Below, one piece after another: positions 18,720 to 28,476 of a stretch of DNA of 51,096 bases (position 1 is the first letter of the stretch; every line of letters begins with the position of its first letter). The notes beneath the pieces are model-generated. The model was not told where the DNA came from, searched no databases, and saw only the letters and a list, made by a program, of their open reading frames with translations. Source of the DNA: Acidovorax sp. Its GTDB lineage: Bacteria > Pseudomonadota > Gammaproteobacteria > Burkholderiales > Burkholderiaceae_C. Made by a program: the position numbers and the translations under genes. The DNA is taken from contig NZ_JAPUDY010000086.1 of NCBI RefSeq assembly GCF_027492855.1, forward strand, positions 1 through 51,096, written 5' to 3'.

Positions 18720-19691
18720 ATGCCCCCCAATGCCCTTCGCAGCGCTCAGCCCACTAGCCTGATCGGCGCACCCACCGATATCGGCGCCGGGGCGCGTGGC
18801 GCCTCCATGGGGCCCGAGGCTCTGCGCGTGGCGGGGCTGCAGGCGGCGCTGGAGAGCCACGGCCTGCAGGTGTTTGACCGGGGCAACCTGAGCGGCCCGG
18901 CCAACCCCTGGTTGCCGCCCGTGGACGGCTACCGCCACCTGCCCGAGGTGGTGGAGTGGAACCAGCGTGTGTTCGATGCCGTGTATGCCGAGCTGCAACT
19001 GGGCCACCTGCCCATCCTGCTGGGCGGCGACCACTGCCTGGGCCTGGGCAGCATCGGCGCAGTGGCGCGCCATTGTGCGGAGGCTGGCAAGAAACTGCGC
19101 GTGCTGTGGCTGGATGCCCATGCCGACTTCAACACCAGCGCCCTGACCCCCAGCGGCAACGTGCATGGCATGCCCGTGGCCTGCCTGTGCGGCTTTGGCC
19201 CCGAGGCGCTGACCGGGCTGGCCCGCATGCCCGACGGCGGCCCCGCGCTGCGCCCGAGCCAAATCCGCCAGATCGGTATCCGCAGCGTGGACGAGGGCGA
19301 AAAGCGCTTTGTGCACGAACAGGGCCTGGAGGTTTTTGACATGCGCTACATCGACGAGGTGGGCATGCGCCAGACCATGCAGCAGGCGCTGGCCGGGCTG
19401 GATGCCCACACCCATCTGCATGTGAGCTTCGACGTGGATTTTCTGGACCCCGACATCGCGCCCGGCGTGGGCACCACGGTGCCCGGCGGCCCCACCTACC
19501 GCGAGGCGCAGCTGTGCATGGAGATGATCGCCGACAGCGGGCGCCTGGCGTCGCTGGACATTGTGGAGTTGAACCCCGCGCTCGATGTGCGCAACCGCAC
19601 GGCTGTGCTGGCCGTGGACCTGGTCGAGTCGCTGTTTGGCAAAAGCACGCTGATGCGCGTGCCCTCGCCGGGCCACGGCCTCAGCGCCTGA
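18720..19691 (+). CDS. rocF: arginase
   Basis: Hydrolyses L-arginine to ornithine and urea, a dimanganese enzyme of the ureohydrolase family. The 323-residue product has all metal-ligand motifs: GGDHCLGLGS near residue 102, WLDAHADFNT near 130 and SFDVDFLDPDIAPGVGTT near 237. SLIGAPTDIGAGARGASMGP at the start is typical of arginase rather than agmatinase. The gene is on the plus strand inside an otherwise minus-strand leuS-lptE-holA series. Its TGA directly abuts the lptE stop (TGATCA), leaving no room for a terminator between the two. Ornithine could feed proline metabolism, but no coupling with proA is shown. Confidence 0.92.
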   Translation: MPPNALRSAQPTSLIGAPTDIGAGARGASMGPEALRVAGLQAALESHGLQVFDRGNLSGPANPWLPPVDGYRHLPEVVEWNQRVFDAVYAELQLGHLPILLGGDHCLGLGSIGAVARHCAEAGKKLRVLWLDAHADFNTSALTPSGNVHGMPVACLCGFGPEALTGLARMPDGGPALRPSQIRQIGIRSVDEGEKRFVHEQGLEVFDMRYIDEVGMRQTMQQALAGLDAHTHLHVSFDVDFLDPDIAPGVGTTVPGGPTYREAQLCMEMIADSGRLASLDIVELNPALDVRNRTAVLAVDLVESLFGKSTLMRVPSPGHGLSA

Positions 19692-20189
19692 TCAGCGCTT
19701 GGCGGCCGCCAAGCGGCGCATGAGCTGCTGCACCAGGTCGGTCCGCATGTTGCGGTAGAGCAGCGCCTCTTCGGCCTCTTTGGCCAGCGCAATGGTTTCG
19801 TTGTAGCTGATGTCGCGCTGCTGCAGCAGCTCGGTCTCAGGAATCATCTCCACGCCCGCAGGCGTGCGCAGGCGGAACCGGATGCGCAGGCGCAGCTGCA
19901 GCTCGCGCACCTGGCCCGATGCGTTGAGCCCCACCACCGAGCGCTCCTGCTGCTCTCTCAGCAGGTCGAGGATGGCATCGGCCTTGGGCATGTCCGCCGG
20001 GTCGCTCAGCATCCGGAGCTTGCCGCCCGAGCCCTCCAGTGTGCGCTGCAGCTCTTTTGCCAGCGGCGAGTTGGCGGGGGCTGCGATGTAGAGCGAGTCA
20101 AACCCGAACTCCGGCACGCCCCGCAGGCGAAAACCGCAGGCGGACAGCAGCGCCACGGGCGCAAGGCAAAGCAGTGTGCGCTTGTTCAT
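19692..20189 (-). CDS. lptE: LPS-assembly lipoprotein LptE
   Basis: Outer-membrane lipoprotein that plugs the LptD barrel and helps insert lipopolysaccharide in the outer leaflet. At 165 residues with lipobox LLSACGFRLRG, it has the CGFxLRG start typical of LptE (RlpB). The start lies 5 bp after the leuS stop, the conserved leuS-lptE arrangement. The C-terminal helix is basic (LMRRLAAAKR). Confidence 0.92.
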   Translation of the reverse strand: MNKRTLLCLAPVALLSACGFRLRGVPEFGFDSLYIAAPANSPLAKELQRTLEGSGGKLRMLSDPADMPKADAILDLLREQQERSVVGLNASGQVRELQLRLRIRFRLRTPAGVEMIPETELLQQRDISYNETIALAKEAEEALLYRNMRTDLVQQLMRRLAAAKR

Positions 20190-20194
20190 GGGGG

Positions 20195-22888
20195 TTACAC
20201 CACCACGTTCACGAGGCGGCCCGGCACCACGATCACCCGCTTCGGATGTGCGCCTGCAGCCTGGGCCACAAAGGCTTCGCTGGCCAGCGCGATGCGTTCG
20301 ATCTCGGCCTTGTCGGCCTGGGCGGGCACATGGATGGAGCCGCGCAGCTTGCCGTTGACCTGCAGCATCAGCTCAATCTCGTCCTGCACCAGCGCGCCCG
20401 CATCCACCTGCGGCCAAGGGGCGTCGAGCAGCTCGCCCAGGGCACCGGCGTAACCCAGGCCTTGCCACAGGCTGTGCGCGATGTGGGGGGTGGCGGGGTA
20501 CAGGCAGCGCAGCAGGATGCCAAAACCTTCGATCAGCGCCACTTGGGCACCAGCCGAGTCCGTGGCCTTGAAGTCTTCGAGCGCGTTGATCATCTTCATC
20601 GCGCCCGAGACCACGGTGTTGTACTGCATGCGCTGGTAGTCGTAGTCCACCTGTTTGAGCACGGTGTGGATCTCCAGGCGCAGGGCCTTGGCCTCTTTGC
20701 CAAATTCCACATCTTTAAGGCTGCTGGCGCGCGCCACACTTGCGATGGCAGCTTCTCTATCAATAGCAGAAAGCTTGGCGGCAAAGTTCCACACGCGGCG
20801 CAGGAAGCGGTAGCTGCCCTCCACCGCAGCGTCGTTCCACTCCAGCGTGGCCTCGGGCGGGGCGGTGAACATGGTGTACAGGCGGGCGGTGTCGGCGCCG
20901 TACTTCTCGATCAGGTCCTGCGGGTCCACGCCGTTGTTCTTGGACTTGGACATGGTGCCCACGCCCTCGTAGTCGATGGGCGTGCCCACGCTGAGCAGGC
21001 CGTCGCCGCTAGTGGCTTCGTTCTTGAGCTGGGCGCCGATGATCTTGCCGCCTTCATCCAGCACATGCTCCACATCGTGCGGCCAGAAGTAGTCCTTGCC
21101 GCCCTTGGCGGTGCGGCGGCTGTAGATGTGGTTGAGCACCATGCCCTGTGTGAGCAGCTTGGTGAAGGGCTCATCGACCTTCACCAGGCCCAGGTCGCGC
21201 ATGACCTTGGTCCAGAAGCGCGCATACAGCAAATGCAGGATGGCGTGCTCGATGCCGCCGATGTACTGGTCCATCGGCATCCAGTAATCAGCACCGCCAG
21301 CCACCATCGCATCGGCGTTCTTGGGGTCGCAATACCGCATGAAGTACCACGAGCTGTCCACGAAGGTGTCCATGGTGTCGGTCTCGCGGCGCGCGGCCTT
21401 GCCACACACGGGGCAGGTCACACCGGCGTGGAAGCCCTCGTGCTTGTGCAGCGGGTTGCCCGAGCCGTCGGGGATGCAGTCCTGCGGCAGCACCACAGGC
21501 AGGTCTTTTTCGGGCACCGGCACGGCGCCGTGTTCATCGCAATGGATGATGGGGATGGGCGTGCCCCAGTAGCGCTGGCGGCTCACACCCCAGTCGCGCA
21601 GGCGCCAGGTGGTTTTCTTCTCGCCCAGGCCCTTTTGCTGCAGCGCGTGGGCCACGGCGTTCACCGCGTCCTTGTAGGAGAGGCCGCTGAAACTGTCGGA
21701 GTTGATGGTGACGCCGCGCTGTTTGTCGCCGTACCAGTCGTTCCACTGGTGGTAGTCAAAGTGCTCGCCATCAACAAGCACCACCTGCTTGATCTCGATG
21801 CCGTACTTGAGGGCAAACGCAAAGTCGCGCTCATCGTGCGCGGGCACGCCCATCACGGCGCCGTCGCCATAACCCATGAGCACGTAATTGCCCACCCAGA
21901 CCTCGACCTTTTCTGCGGTCAACGGGTGGGTGACGAACAGGCCCGTGGGCATGCCCTTCTTCTCTTGCGTGGCGAGTTCGGCCTCGGTGGTGCCGCCGGT
22001 CTTGCACTCTTCGATGAAGGCAGCAAGTTCCGGGTTGGCCTTGGCCGCGTGGGCGGCCAGCGGGTGCTCGGGCGCCACAGCACAGAAGGTCACGCCCATG
22101 ATGGTATCGGCACGTGTGGTGAACACATACATCTTGCCGTCGCCAATCAGCGCGCCGTCGTCACCCGCGATGTCGTGGGTAAAGGCAAAACGCACGCCTT
22201 CGCTCTTGCCGATCCAGTTCTCCTGCATCAGCTTCACGCGCTCGGGCCAGCCGGGCAGCTTGTCGCCGGTCACGAAGTCGAGCAGCTCTTCGGCGTAGTC
22301 GGTGATCTTGAGGTAGTAGCCGGGGATCTCGCGCTTTTCCACCGTGGCGCCGGTGCGCCAGCCCTTGCCGTCAATCACCTGCTCGTTGGCCAGCACGGTC
22401 TGGTCCACCGGGTCCCAGTTCACCACCTGGGTCTTGCGGTAGGCAATGCCCTTTTCGAGCATCTTCAAAAACAGCCATTGATTCCACTTGTAATACTCAG
22501 GGTCGCAGGTGGCGACTTCGCGGCTCCAGTCGATGGCCAGGCCCATGGCCTGCATCTGCTTTTTCATGTACGCGATGTTTTCGTGCGTCCATTTCGCGGG
22601 TGGCACCCCGTTTTTCAGCGCGGCGTTTTCGGCAGGCAGGCCGAAGGCGTCCCAGCCCATGGGCATCAAGACGTTGTAGCCCTTCATGCGCAGTTGGCGC
22701 GTGAGCATGTCGTTGATGGTGTAGTTGCGCACATGGCCCATGTGCAGCTTGCCGCTGGGGTAGGGCAGCATTGAGCAGGCATAGAACTTCTTCTTGCTCG
22801 TGTCTTCCGTCACGCGGTAGGCGTCGGTGGCGGTCCAGTGGTCGTGCGCGGCGCGCTCGACGTCTTGGGGAGAGTATTTGTCTTGCAT
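20195..22888 (-). CDS. leuS: leucyl-tRNA synthetase
   Basis: Class I aminoacyl-tRNA synthetase charging tRNA-Leu, 897 residues from the ATG at 22888; the frame is open for another 149 codons upstream but that part overlaps exbD and is not LeuS-like. The HIGH-type motif [11 protein letters not shown] is near residue 40 and the KMSKS motif is TMSKSKNN near 646; the CP1 editing domain lies between. A stretch near residues 710-725 ([17 protein letters not shown]) resembles half of the dispersed repeat. It is followed at 5 bp by lptE. Confidence 0.97.
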   Translation of the reverse strand: MQDKYSPQDVERAAHDHWTATDAYRVTEDTSKKKFYACSMLPYPSGKLHMGHVRNYTINDMLTRQLRMKGYNVLMPMGWDAFGLPAENAALKNGVPPAKWTHENIAYMKKQMQAMGLAIDWSREVATCDPEYYKWNQWLFLKMLEKGIAYRKTQVVNWDPVDQTVLANEQVIDGKGWRTGATVEKREIPGYYLKITDYAEELLDFVTGDKLPGWPERVKLMQENWIGKSEGVRFAFTHDIAGDDGALIGDGKMYVFTTRADTIMGVTFCAVAPEHPLAAHAAKANPELAAFIEECKTGGTTEAELATQEKKGMPTGLFVTHPLTAEKVEVWVGNYVLMGYGDGAVMGVPAHDERDFAFALKYGIEIKQVVLVDGEHFDYHQWNDWYGDKQRGVTINSDSFSGLSYKDAVNAVAHALQQKGLGEKKTTWRLRDWGVSRQRYWGTPIPIIHCDEHGAVPVPEKDLPVVLPQDCIPDGSGNPLHKHEGFHAGVTCPVCGKAARRETDTMDTFVDSSWYFMRYCDPKNADAMVAGGADYWMPMDQYIGGIEHAILHLLYARFWTKVMRDLGLVKVDEPFTKLLTQGMVLNHIYSRRTAKGGKDYFWPHDVEHVLDEGGKIIGAQLKNEATSGDGLLSVGTPIDYEGVGTMSKSKNNGVDPQDLIEKYGADTARLYTMFTAPPEATLEWNDAAVEGSYRFLRRVWNFAAKLSAIDREAAIASVARASSLKDVEFGKEAKALRLEIHTVLKQVDYDYQRMQYNTVVSGAMKMINALEDFKATDSAGAQVALIEGFGILLRCLYPATPHIAHSLWQGLGYAGALGELLDAPWPQVDAGALVQDEIELMLQVNGKLRGSIHVPAQADKAEIERIALASEAFVAQAAGAHPKRVIVVPGRLVNVVV

Positions 22889-23024
22889 GGGGGCTCGGGG
22901 GTGAGAGATGTGTGCAACCGCAGGGCTGCGCTGGGCAGATTTTAGGCGGTCAGGCCCGCCATTCGGCCAGGCACCACCGCCACCGACCGTCAGAGGCTGC
23001 GCCCGGCCTCCGCAAACCGTGGTG

Positions 23025-23474
23025 TCAGGGGGTTTTGGCGGGCAGGGCTGGCGCCCCGGAGGGCCGGGGTTCGGCCACAAAACCGATGCGCTGCAGCCCG
23101 GCCAGATGGGCGGCACCCATGACTTCGACCACCCGGCCATAGGGCACGGCCACATCGGCGCGCAGTTGCACTTCGGTGTCCGGCCGCTCGGCGCCGATGT
23201 GATGCAGGCGCTCGGCCAGTACGGCCTGCGACAGCGGCTGATCGTCCAGAAAGGCCTGCCCTGAGGCATCCACCACCAGCGTGACAAACTGCGGCGCCGT
23301 GCCGGGCGTCGCGCCTTCGGTTCGGGGCAGGTCAAGCCGGATGGAGCTGGCCAGCAGCGGCGCCGTGAGGATGAAGATGACCACCAGCACCAGCATCACG
23401 TCCACCAGCGGCGTCATGTTGATGTCGCTCATGGGCTGGGGCCCGCTCGTGCGCTCCAGCCGACCGAAGCTCAT
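23025..23474 (-). CDS. exbD: ExbD/TolR-family biopolymer transport protein
   Basis: Inner-membrane protein with one N-terminal membrane segment carrying the functional aspartate ([18 protein letters not shown], about 23-40) and a periplasmic domain. It partners ExbB to use the proton gradient, energising TonB or Tol. 149 residues, normal for the family. The ATG overlaps the exbB stop by 4 bp (ATGA). Without tonB or tolA nearby, ExbD versus TolR cannot be settled; the dapB-exbB-exbD-leuS order is one I associate with ExbD-like proteins in Burkholderiales. Confidence 0.85.
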   Translation of the reverse strand: MSFGRLERTSGPQPMSDINMTPLVDVMLVLVVIFILTAPLLASSIRLDLPRTEGATPGTAPQFVTLVVDASGQAFLDDQPLSQAVLAERLHHIGAERPDTEVQLRADVAVPYGRVVEVMGAAHLAGLQRIGFVAEPRPSGAPALPAKTP

Positions 23475-24148
23475 GCCTTTGTGCTCCCAGCGGTGGGCGC
23501 GGTGTCGATCAGCAGTTCGCGCAGGTCACGCGCAAAGCCTTCAAGGTCGGCCTCGATGCGGCCGATCAGACGGCCGAACACGTTGTAGGCCAGCACCGCC
23601 GGTATGGCCACGGCCAGCCCGGCGGCCGTCATGACCAGTGCCTCGCCGACGGGGCCGGACACGCGGTCGATGGTGATCTGCCCCGCGCCCGCCATGGCGG
23701 TAAGCGCGTGATAAATGCCCCACACTGTGCCCAGCAGCCCCACAAAGGGCGCGGTGGAGCCCACGGTGGCCAGCAGCACCTGCCCAAACTGCAGGCGGCC
23801 CAGCACCTGGTGCAAGGCATCGCGCAGCACACGCGTGAGCTGCTGCGACAGGCTGCCAGCGGTGGCCAGGCTGGCTGCGCCGGAGTGATTTGCTATTGAA
23901 TTTGCAGCAACAACCAAAGGCAGGACAAGCGCAGAGCGGTCAAATGACTGCAAACGTTGCGCTGCATCCTCCATGGATGGCGCCTGCCAGAATGCCGCCG
24001 TGCTGCGGGCCACATCGGCGCTGGCCTGGCGCATGAGCCGCAGCTTCCAGACGATGACCACCCAACTCGCCACCGACATGGCCAGCAGCACCAGGGCTGC
24101 GCCTTGCGTCACGGCATCGCCTTGGCGCCACCAGTGGAGGGCATCCAT
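23471..24148 (-). CDS. exbB: MotA/TolQ/ExbB proton channel family protein
   Basis: Inner-membrane proton-channel subunit of 225 residues with three membrane segments. The second and third contain the family stretch TVGSTAPFVGLLGTVWGIYHA and EALVMTAAGLAVAIPAVLAYNVF. A segment near residues 85-92 (VVAANSIANHS) is encoded by GCTGCAAATTCAATAGCA, close to the distal part of the dispersed repeat. It lies 13 bp downstream of dapB and overlaps exbD. Confidence 0.87.
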   Translation of the reverse strand: MDALHWWRQGDAVTQGAALVLLAMSVASWVVIVWKLRLMRQASADVARSTAAFWQAPSMEDAAQRLQSFDRSALVLPLVVAANSIANHSGAASLATAGSLSQQLTRVLRDALHQVLGRLQFGQVLLATVGSTAPFVGLLGTVWGIYHALTAMAGAGQITIDRVSGPVGEALVMTAAGLAVAIPAVLAYNVFGRLIGRIEADLEGFARDLRELLIDTAPTAGSTKA

Positions 24149-24161
24149 GGTCTGCTGAGGG

Positions 24162-25004
24162 TCAGTCGTTCAAACCCAGCACGTCGAACATGTCGAACAT
24201 GCCTGTTTTGTGCTGTGCCAGGAAGCGCACCGCCCGCAAGCTGCCCTGCGCATAGGTGGTGCGGCTGGAGGATTTGTGCGTGATCTCGATGCGCTCGCCG
24301 ATCCCGGCAAACAGCACCGTGTGGTCACCCACGATGTCGCCACCTCGGATGGCAGCAAAACCAATGCTGGACGGATCGCGCTCGCCGGTCACGCCTTCGC
24401 GGGCATAGACGGCGCACTCCTTGAGATCACGGCCCATGGCGTCGGCGATCACCTCGCCCATCTTGAGCGCGGTGCCCGAGGGCGCATCCACCTTGTGGCG
24501 GTGGTGGGCTTCGATGATCTCGATGTCGTAGCCGGTGGACATGGCCTTGGCGGCCATCTGCAAGAGTTTGAGCGTGACGTTCACGCCCACGCTCATGTTG
24601 GGCGACATCATGATGGCGGTGCGCTGGGCAAACGCCGCGATCTCCACCTTCTGCGCGTCTGTGAAACCCGTGGTGCCGATGACCGCCTTCACGCCCAGTT
24701 GGCTGCAAACGGCCAGGTGCGCCAGCGTGCCCTCGGGGCGGGTGAAGTCGATCAGCACGTCGGCGTTCTTGAGGCCCGTGGCGATGTCGGCGGTGATGGC
24801 GACGCCGCTGGCATGGCCCAGAAAGGCCGTGGCGTCCGAACCCACGGCGGGGCTGGCCGCAACGTCAAGCGCACCAGCCAGCACGCAGTCGTCGCTGGCA
24901 CGGATGGCCTCGATCAGCATGCGGCCCATGCGGCCCGAGGCTCCGGCAACGGCCACGCGGCACGGAATGGGGGCGGAGGCTGCAGGTGAAGATGTCCCTG
25001 TCAT
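24162..25004 (-). CDS. dapB: 4-hydroxy-tetrahydrodipicolinate reductase
   Basis: NAD(P)H-dependent reductase of the lysine/diaminopimelate pathway, supplying peptidoglycan precursors. The 280-residue product has the Rossmann loop [12 protein letters not shown] near residue 19 and the catalytic/substrate segment [20 protein letters not shown] near 165 with the His-His and Lys residues. It lies between bamE and exbB on the minus strand with short gaps, probably one transcript. The start is the ATG at 25004. Confidence 0.96.
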   Translation of the reverse strand: MTGTSSPAASAPIPCRVAVAGASGRMGRMLIEAIRASDDCVLAGALDVAASPAVGSDATAFLGHASGVAITADIATGLKNADVLIDFTRPEGTLAHLAVCSQLGVKAVIGTTGFTDAQKVEIAAFAQRTAIMMSPNMSVGVNVTLKLLQMAAKAMSTGYDIEIIEAHHRHKVDAPSGTALKMGEVIADAMGRDLKECAVYAREGVTGERDPSSIGFAAIRGGDIVGDHTVLFAGIGERIEITHKSSSRTTYAQGSLRAVRFLAQHKTGMFDMFDVLGLND

Positions 25005-25082
25005 GAGAGTCCTGTTCGGTTGAAGGGCAGTGCACGGACGCCATGCACTGCGGGGTCGCTGGCGCCAGAGGCTGAGCGTTTT

Positions 25083-25646
25083 TTAGCGCGCAGGCGCGTC
25101 GAGCGGTGGGTAACGGGTGGGCACGGGGGCCGTGGGCACAGCAGCGGGCGCGGGGTCGGGCCGCGCGGATACCGGGTATTTGGCCAGCTGCTCCGGCGTG
25201 GCTTCGAGCACGGGCACCTTGCCTTTGGCGCCGTCGCGCGCGCCCAGCGTGGCAACAAACTCCGTCTCGGTAGGCATTTCGTCGCCTTCGGAGCGCTCCA
25301 GCACGTCGCCCTTGAAGAACACGGTCAGCTTGCGGGTCTGGAGTTCTGCACTGGGGCGCTTGAGTGTGAACACGTATTCCCAGCGGTCGGAGTGGAACAG
25401 GCTGGTGACCAGGGGCGTGCCCAGGATCTCACGCACCTGCTGGCGGCTCATGCCGGGCTGCAGGGCTTCGACCTGCTCGCGCGACACGAAATTGCCTTGC
25501 ACCACGTCCACCTTGTAGGGCTTCACGATGCCGGCAATGCGGTTGCTGGCGCTATCCAGGCTGCCGCAACCGGCCAGGGCAGCCATGCTGGCGCCGATCA
25601 ACAGGACCAGGCCCAGACGGGCGCTGCAACGGGCTTTGACGGGCAT
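25083..25646 (-). CDS. bamE: outer membrane protein assembly factor BamE
   Basis: Small lipoprotein of the BAM complex, which folds beta-barrels in the outer membrane. 187 residues from the ATG at 25646: signal peptide with lipobox ALAGC, then the SmpA/OmlA domain (REQVEALQPGMSRQQVREIL, DRWEYVF). A Pro-rich C-terminal tail of about 70 residues extends past the E. coli length (113), common in Burkholderiales. It is divergent from fur, a conserved betaproteobacterial arrangement. A TACAAT hexamer on the minus strand (+ strand 25677-25682) is a plausible -10. Confidence 0.92.
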   Translation of the reverse strand: MPVKARCSARLGLVLLIGASMAALAGCGSLDSASNRIAGIVKPYKVDVVQGNFVSREQVEALQPGMSRQQVREILGTPLVTSLFHSDRWEYVFTLKRPSAELQTRKLTVFFKGDVLERSEGDEMPTETEFVATLGARDGAKGKVPVLEATPEQLAKYPVSARPDPAPAAVPTAPVPTRYPPLDAPAR

Positions 25647-25734
25647 GGGTAAAAGGGCTAAGGATATGATCGCCCCATTGTAGCGGCAGCCCCCCAAACC
25701 TTGAGGCGGAGGCCACCACCTGAAGGAGCATGCC
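25647..25734. promoter_or_regulatory. divergent promoter region, bamE / fur
   Basis: An 88-bp gap between the two starts. On the minus strand TACAAT sits about 31 bp before the bamE ATG. On the plus strand a GAAGGAG SD lies 7 bp before the fur ATG. I did not find a convincing 19-bp Fur box. Confidence 0.45.
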
Positions 25735-26151
25735 ATGACCAATATCGACGAACTCAAAAGCACGGGACTCAAGGCCACGTTGCCCCGTTTGAAGATTCTG
25801 GAAATTTTCCAAAAGGGCGCACAACGCCACATGACGGCGGAAGACGTGTTCCGCGTGTTGCTGGAAGAGCGTTCGGACATCGGCCTGGCCACCGTGTACC
25901 GCGTGCTCACGCAGTTTGAGCAGGCAGGCATCCTGATCCGCAGCAATTTCGAGAGCGGCAAGGCGGTCTATGAACTGAACGAAGGTCAGCACCATGACCA
26001 CTTCATCTGCACATCCTGCGGCAAGGTCGAGGAGTTCTACGACGCCGAGATCGAAAAACGCCAGCACGCCGTGGCCAAGGCCAAGGGCTGGCTGGTGCAG
26101 GACCACACCATGGCCCTGTATGGCCAGTGCGCTGACTGCGCGAAGAAGTAA
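25735..26151 (+). CDS. fur: ferric uptake regulator Fur
   Basis: Iron-responsive DNA-binding repressor, 138 residues. It has the winged-helix N-terminus ([37 protein letters not shown]), the metal-binding cluster [16 protein letters not shown] near residue 86, and a C-terminal CADC. Sensor and structural metal sites are complete, so it should be functional. SD GAAGGAG precedes the ATG. Immediately after its stop comes a copy of a second dispersed intergenic repeat. Confidence 0.96.
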   Translation: MTNIDELKSTGLKATLPRLKILEIFQKGAQRHMTAEDVFRVLLEERSDIGLATVYRVLTQFEQAGILIRSNFESGKAVYELNEGQHHDHFICTSCGKVEEFYDAEIEKRQHAVAKAKGWLVQDHTMALYGQCADCAKK

Positions 26152-26250
26152 GCCCCCCTGAGTCGCCTTCGGCGCCTTCCCCCGCAGGGGGACGCCCCCG
26201 GCGCGGCGGGGCGGCCCTTGCGCGGGGGCACTGGCGTGGGGTGTGCCAGT
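26152..26250. repeat. GC-rich dispersed intergenic repeat downstream of fur
   Basis: Begins GCCCCCCTG directly after the fur stop, continues with TTCCCCCGCAGGGGGACGCC (a hairpin CCCCC/GGGGG) and ends near GGCGTGGGGTGTGCC. The same order of blocks follows corA at 45973-46077, so it belongs to a repeat family. The CCCCC-GCA-GGGGG hairpin might help end transcription, but no T tract follows. Confidence 0.7.
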
Positions 26251-26274
26251 TTTGTCTGTATTGGGCCTAAAAAT

Positions 26275-26329
26275 CGGCCTTGGCGCTTACCCATCAAGCG
26301 CAAGCAGCTATCAAATACGCAGCAAATTA
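26275..26329. repeat. two-hairpin repeat at the 3' end of hprK
   Basis: Plus strand: TGGCGCTTACCCATCAAGCGCA (large hairpin) then GCTATCAAATACGCAGC (small hairpin, decayed). The hprK stop TAA (26327-26329 read on the minus strand) forms the outer edge of the repeat, so the element supplies the stop codon. Confidence 0.8.
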
Positions 26330-27283
26330 GCCGCCGGTATCGCGCTCCATGGCGCGGCGGTGGCGGTCCACGAACTCCTGGTAGGTGTCGATGCCGCGCA
26401 ATTGCAAAATGGTGTTGCGCACGGCCGCTTCGACCAGCACGGCGATGTTGCGGCCGGCCACCACCTGGATCACCACCTTGAGCACGGGCACGCCCAGCAC
26501 GTCCTGGGTGAGCGGCTCATAGGGCAGGCGTTCGTAGTCGCGCTCCAGGGTTTCCTTGCGGACCAGGTGCACGATGAGCTTGAGGCGCATCTTGCGGCGC
26601 ACGGCCGTCTCGCCAAAAATGGCACGGATGTCCAGAAGGCCGATGCCGCGCACTTCCAGCAGGTTCTGCAGCAGTTCGGGGCACTTGCCCTCAATGGTCG
26701 TCTGGTTGATGCGGAACAGGTCCACCGCATCGTCGGCCACCAGGCCGTTGCCGCGCGAGATCAGTTCCAGGCCGAGTTCGCTTTTGCCAAGGCCCGATTC
26801 GCCGGTGATCATCACACCAAGGCCCAGGATGTCCATGAACACGCCGTGCATGGTCGTGCGGTCGGCAAAGTGCTTGGACAGGTAAGCGCGCAGCACGTCG
26901 ATGACAAACGCCGACGACTCGTGGGTGGCGAACATCGGGATCTGCGCACGCTCGCACATCGACACCAGCGCATCAGGCGCGATCTGGTTGTCGGCCAGCA
27001 CCAGCACGGGCGGCTCCAGCGTCACGATGCGGGCAATGCGGCGCTTGCAATCGTCGGGCGACGCACTGCTCAGGTACGCGATCTCGCGCTCGCCCAAAAT
27101 CTGGACGCGGTAGGGGTGGATGTAGTTGAGGTAGCCGACCAGATCGGCGCCCGATCGCGCAGAGCGCACGGCCACTTCGTCAAAACGCCGCTCGGAGGCT
27201 CCGAGGCCCGCGACCCATTCCCACTTCAGGGGGCCACGGAATTCCTCGAAAAGGACATCGGCACTGACAACATTGGGCTTCAC
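26327..27283 (-). CDS. hprK: HPr kinase/phosphorylase
   Basis: Bifunctional enzyme that phosphorylates and dephosphorylates Ser46 of HPr, a regulator in the betaproteobacterial nitrogen/carbon PTS. 318 residues with Walker [15 protein letters not shown] near 157 and the HprK signature [16 protein letters not shown] near 205. The start is a GTG at 27283 (product begins [14 protein letters not shown] after the initiator). It follows ptsN and hpf on the same strand. The C-terminus ends at RDTGG with the stop inside a repeat copy. Confidence 0.94.
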   Translation of the reverse strand: MKPNVVSADVLFEEFRGPLKWEWVAGLGASERRFDEVAVRSARSGADLVGYLNYIHPYRVQILGEREIAYLSSASPDDCKRRIARIVTLEPPVLVLADNQIAPDALVSMCERAQIPMFATHESSAFVIDVLRAYLSKHFADRTTMHGVFMDILGLGVMITGESGLGKSELGLELISRGNGLVADDAVDLFRINQTTIEGKCPELLQNLLEVRGIGLLDIRAIFGETAVRRKMRLKLIVHLVRKETLERDYERLPYEPLTQDVLGVPVLKVVIQVVAGRNIAVLVEAAVRNTILQLRGIDTYQEFVDRHRRAMERDTGG

Positions 27284-27324
27284 GGCAGGTCAGCGAGAAA
27301 AAAGTGCGCGGCGTGGGCGGGAAT

Positions 27325-27792
27325 TCAGGCCGTTTGTGTGGACTGCCAGCCCGCGATCATGCCGTGCAGCTCGGCGGCATCGGTGCTGGCCTTGAGCTTT
27401 TCGCGCAGGGCCGAATCACTGAGCAGCTCGGCGATCTCGGAGAGGATTTCCAGGTGCTTTTGCGTGGCCGCCTCGGGCACAAGCAGAAAAATCAGCAGCC
27501 CGACCGGCAATTCGTCAGGCGCATCGAAACCAATGGGGTTGAGCAGTTGGAACACGGCCGCCATGGGCGCCTTGAGGCCCTTGATGCGCCCGTGGGGAAT
27601 GGCCACACCATGGCCCAGACCGGTGGAGCCCAGGCGTTCGCGCGCAAACAGGCTGTCGGTGATCAACGCCCGAGAGAGGCCGTGCTGGCTTTCGAACAGC
27701 AGACCCGCTTCTTCAAAAGCACGCTTCTTGCTGGTGGCGTCCACGCTCACAAGCACTTGAGCGGAGGGCAGGATGGAGGCGAGTCGGTTCAT
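27325..27792 (-). CDS. ptsN: nitrogen regulatory PTS enzyme EIIA (EIIA-Ntr)
   Basis: Phospho-acceptor of the nitrogen PTS, modulating potassium transport, nitrogen metabolism and stress functions in other bacteria. 155 residues from the ATG at 27792; a TTG 15 bp upstream could also serve. The phosphorylated histidine lies in LGHGVAIPHGRIKG near residue 67. It lies between hpf and hprK on the minus strand. EIIA-Ntr acts on Trk and Kdp systems in E. coli; trkAH and kup are in this window, but a link is inference. Confidence 0.92.
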   Translation of the reverse strand: MNRLASILPSAQVLVSVDATSKKRAFEEAGLLFESQHGLSRALITDSLFARERLGSTGLGHGVAIPHGRIKGLKAPMAAVFQLLNPIGFDAPDELPVGLLIFLLVPEAATQKHLEILSEIAELLSDSALREKLKASTDAAELHGMIAGWQSTQTA

Positions 27793-27853
27793 GGTCAAGG
27801 GTAACAATTATGCACATATCGGCAAAAACCCTGAGCGCGGCGCATCAGGCAAC

Positions 27854-27877
27854 AAAAAAACCGCCCGAACGGGGCGG
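27854..27877 (-). terminator. intrinsic terminator after hpf
   Basis: On the minus strand a 6-bp CCGCCC/GGGCGG stem with a 5-nt loop is followed by TTTTTTT. It sits between hpf and ptsN, so part of the transcription from the hpf promoter may end here and ptsN-hprK may be attenuated or separately transcribed. Confidence 0.8.
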
Positions 27878-27905
27878 CTGCTGTGCCAGGCTCAAGGCTG
27901 GCGCA

Positions 27906-28250
27906 TCAAGCGTGCAAAGCGTGCAATTCGCGCTTGGCGGCTTCGTGGTGATGGTCTTGCAGGCGGTCCTTGTGGCGCACGACCTGGCGGTCCATCTTGT
28001 CTACCAGTTCATCCACGGCGGCATACAAATCGGCGTGGGAGCTTTCGGCAAACAGGTCGTTGCCCTTGACGTGGATATTGCATTCCGCTCGCTGCCTCTT
28101 TTCCTTTTCCTTTTGCTTCTCTACCGTCAGCAGTACCTTGACATCGACAACTTGGTCAAAATGGCGGGTGATCCGATCCAGCTTGGTGGTGACGTAGCTG
28201 CGCAAGGCGGGGGTAACTTCGAGGTGGTGACCGCTGATCGTCAAGTTCAT
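27906..28250 (-). CDS. hpf: ribosome hibernation-promoting factor
   Basis: Binds the 30S subunit and helps form inactive 100S ribosomes in stationary phase. 114 residues, short-HPF type, with [20 protein letters not shown] at the start and [21 protein letters not shown] in the second half. SD AGGAG lies 8 bp before the ATG. In many betaproteobacteria the gene directly upstream is rpoN; here it is an MFS transporter gene on the same strand, 226 bp away. Confidence 0.93.
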   Translation of the reverse strand: MNLTISGHHLEVTPALRSYVTTKLDRITRHFDQVVDVKVLLTVEKQKEKEKRQRAECNIHVKGNDLFAESSHADLYAAVDELVDKMDRQVVRHKDRLQDHHHEAAKRELHALHA

Positions 28251-28476
28251 AAATAAGTCTCCTGTGGCTCTCGGTGGAAGAAACGCCGCCCTGGATCAGA
28301 GGTGCGGCCCGGCGAACTTGGATGCATCCGTTGACGTGAGTTCACTATGCCCCTGCCGTTCCCGAAAAGCAATCCCATACCGGCTCTGCCCGCTGGGTTA
28401 TGCAGCCCAAGGTGCCAAGCCGCCAAAAAGCGCGCACAATGAGCGGATTGGCCGACCAGCCACCCGCAGCAAACGC
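28251..28476. other. intergenic region upstream of hpf
   Basis: 226 bp between the MFS gene stop and the hpf start. It contains a sequence like a sigma-54 promoter on the minus strand (TTGGCACCTTGGGCTGCA) whose GG-GC spacing is 11 instead of 10, so I do not call it. No repeat of the two common families and no clear terminator for the MFS gene were seen. Confidence 0.4.

Noticed and set aside
20039-22774. A 911-codon plus-strand open frame opposite leuS
   Set aside because: It is the antisense of leuS, His/Gly/Val-rich and without domains. Long antisense frames are expected at this GC content; similar ones oppose gshA, trkA-trkH, the carboxylesterase, fadD, proA and dacB.
22889-23335. N-terminal extension of leuS (about 149 codons)
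   Set aside because: It overlaps exbD in another frame, is Pro/Arg/Trp-rich and unlike LeuS; the ATG at 22888 begins a normal-length synthetase.
25647-25734. Fur box in the bamE/fur promoter region
   Set aside because: No 19-bp dyad resembling GATAATGATAATCATTATC; the ATATGATC string alone is too short.
28400-28430. Sigma-54-like promoter upstream of hpf (TTGGCACCTTGGGCTGCA, minus strand)
   Set aside because: The GG-GC distance is 11 instead of the required 10, and the -12 element lacks TTGC.
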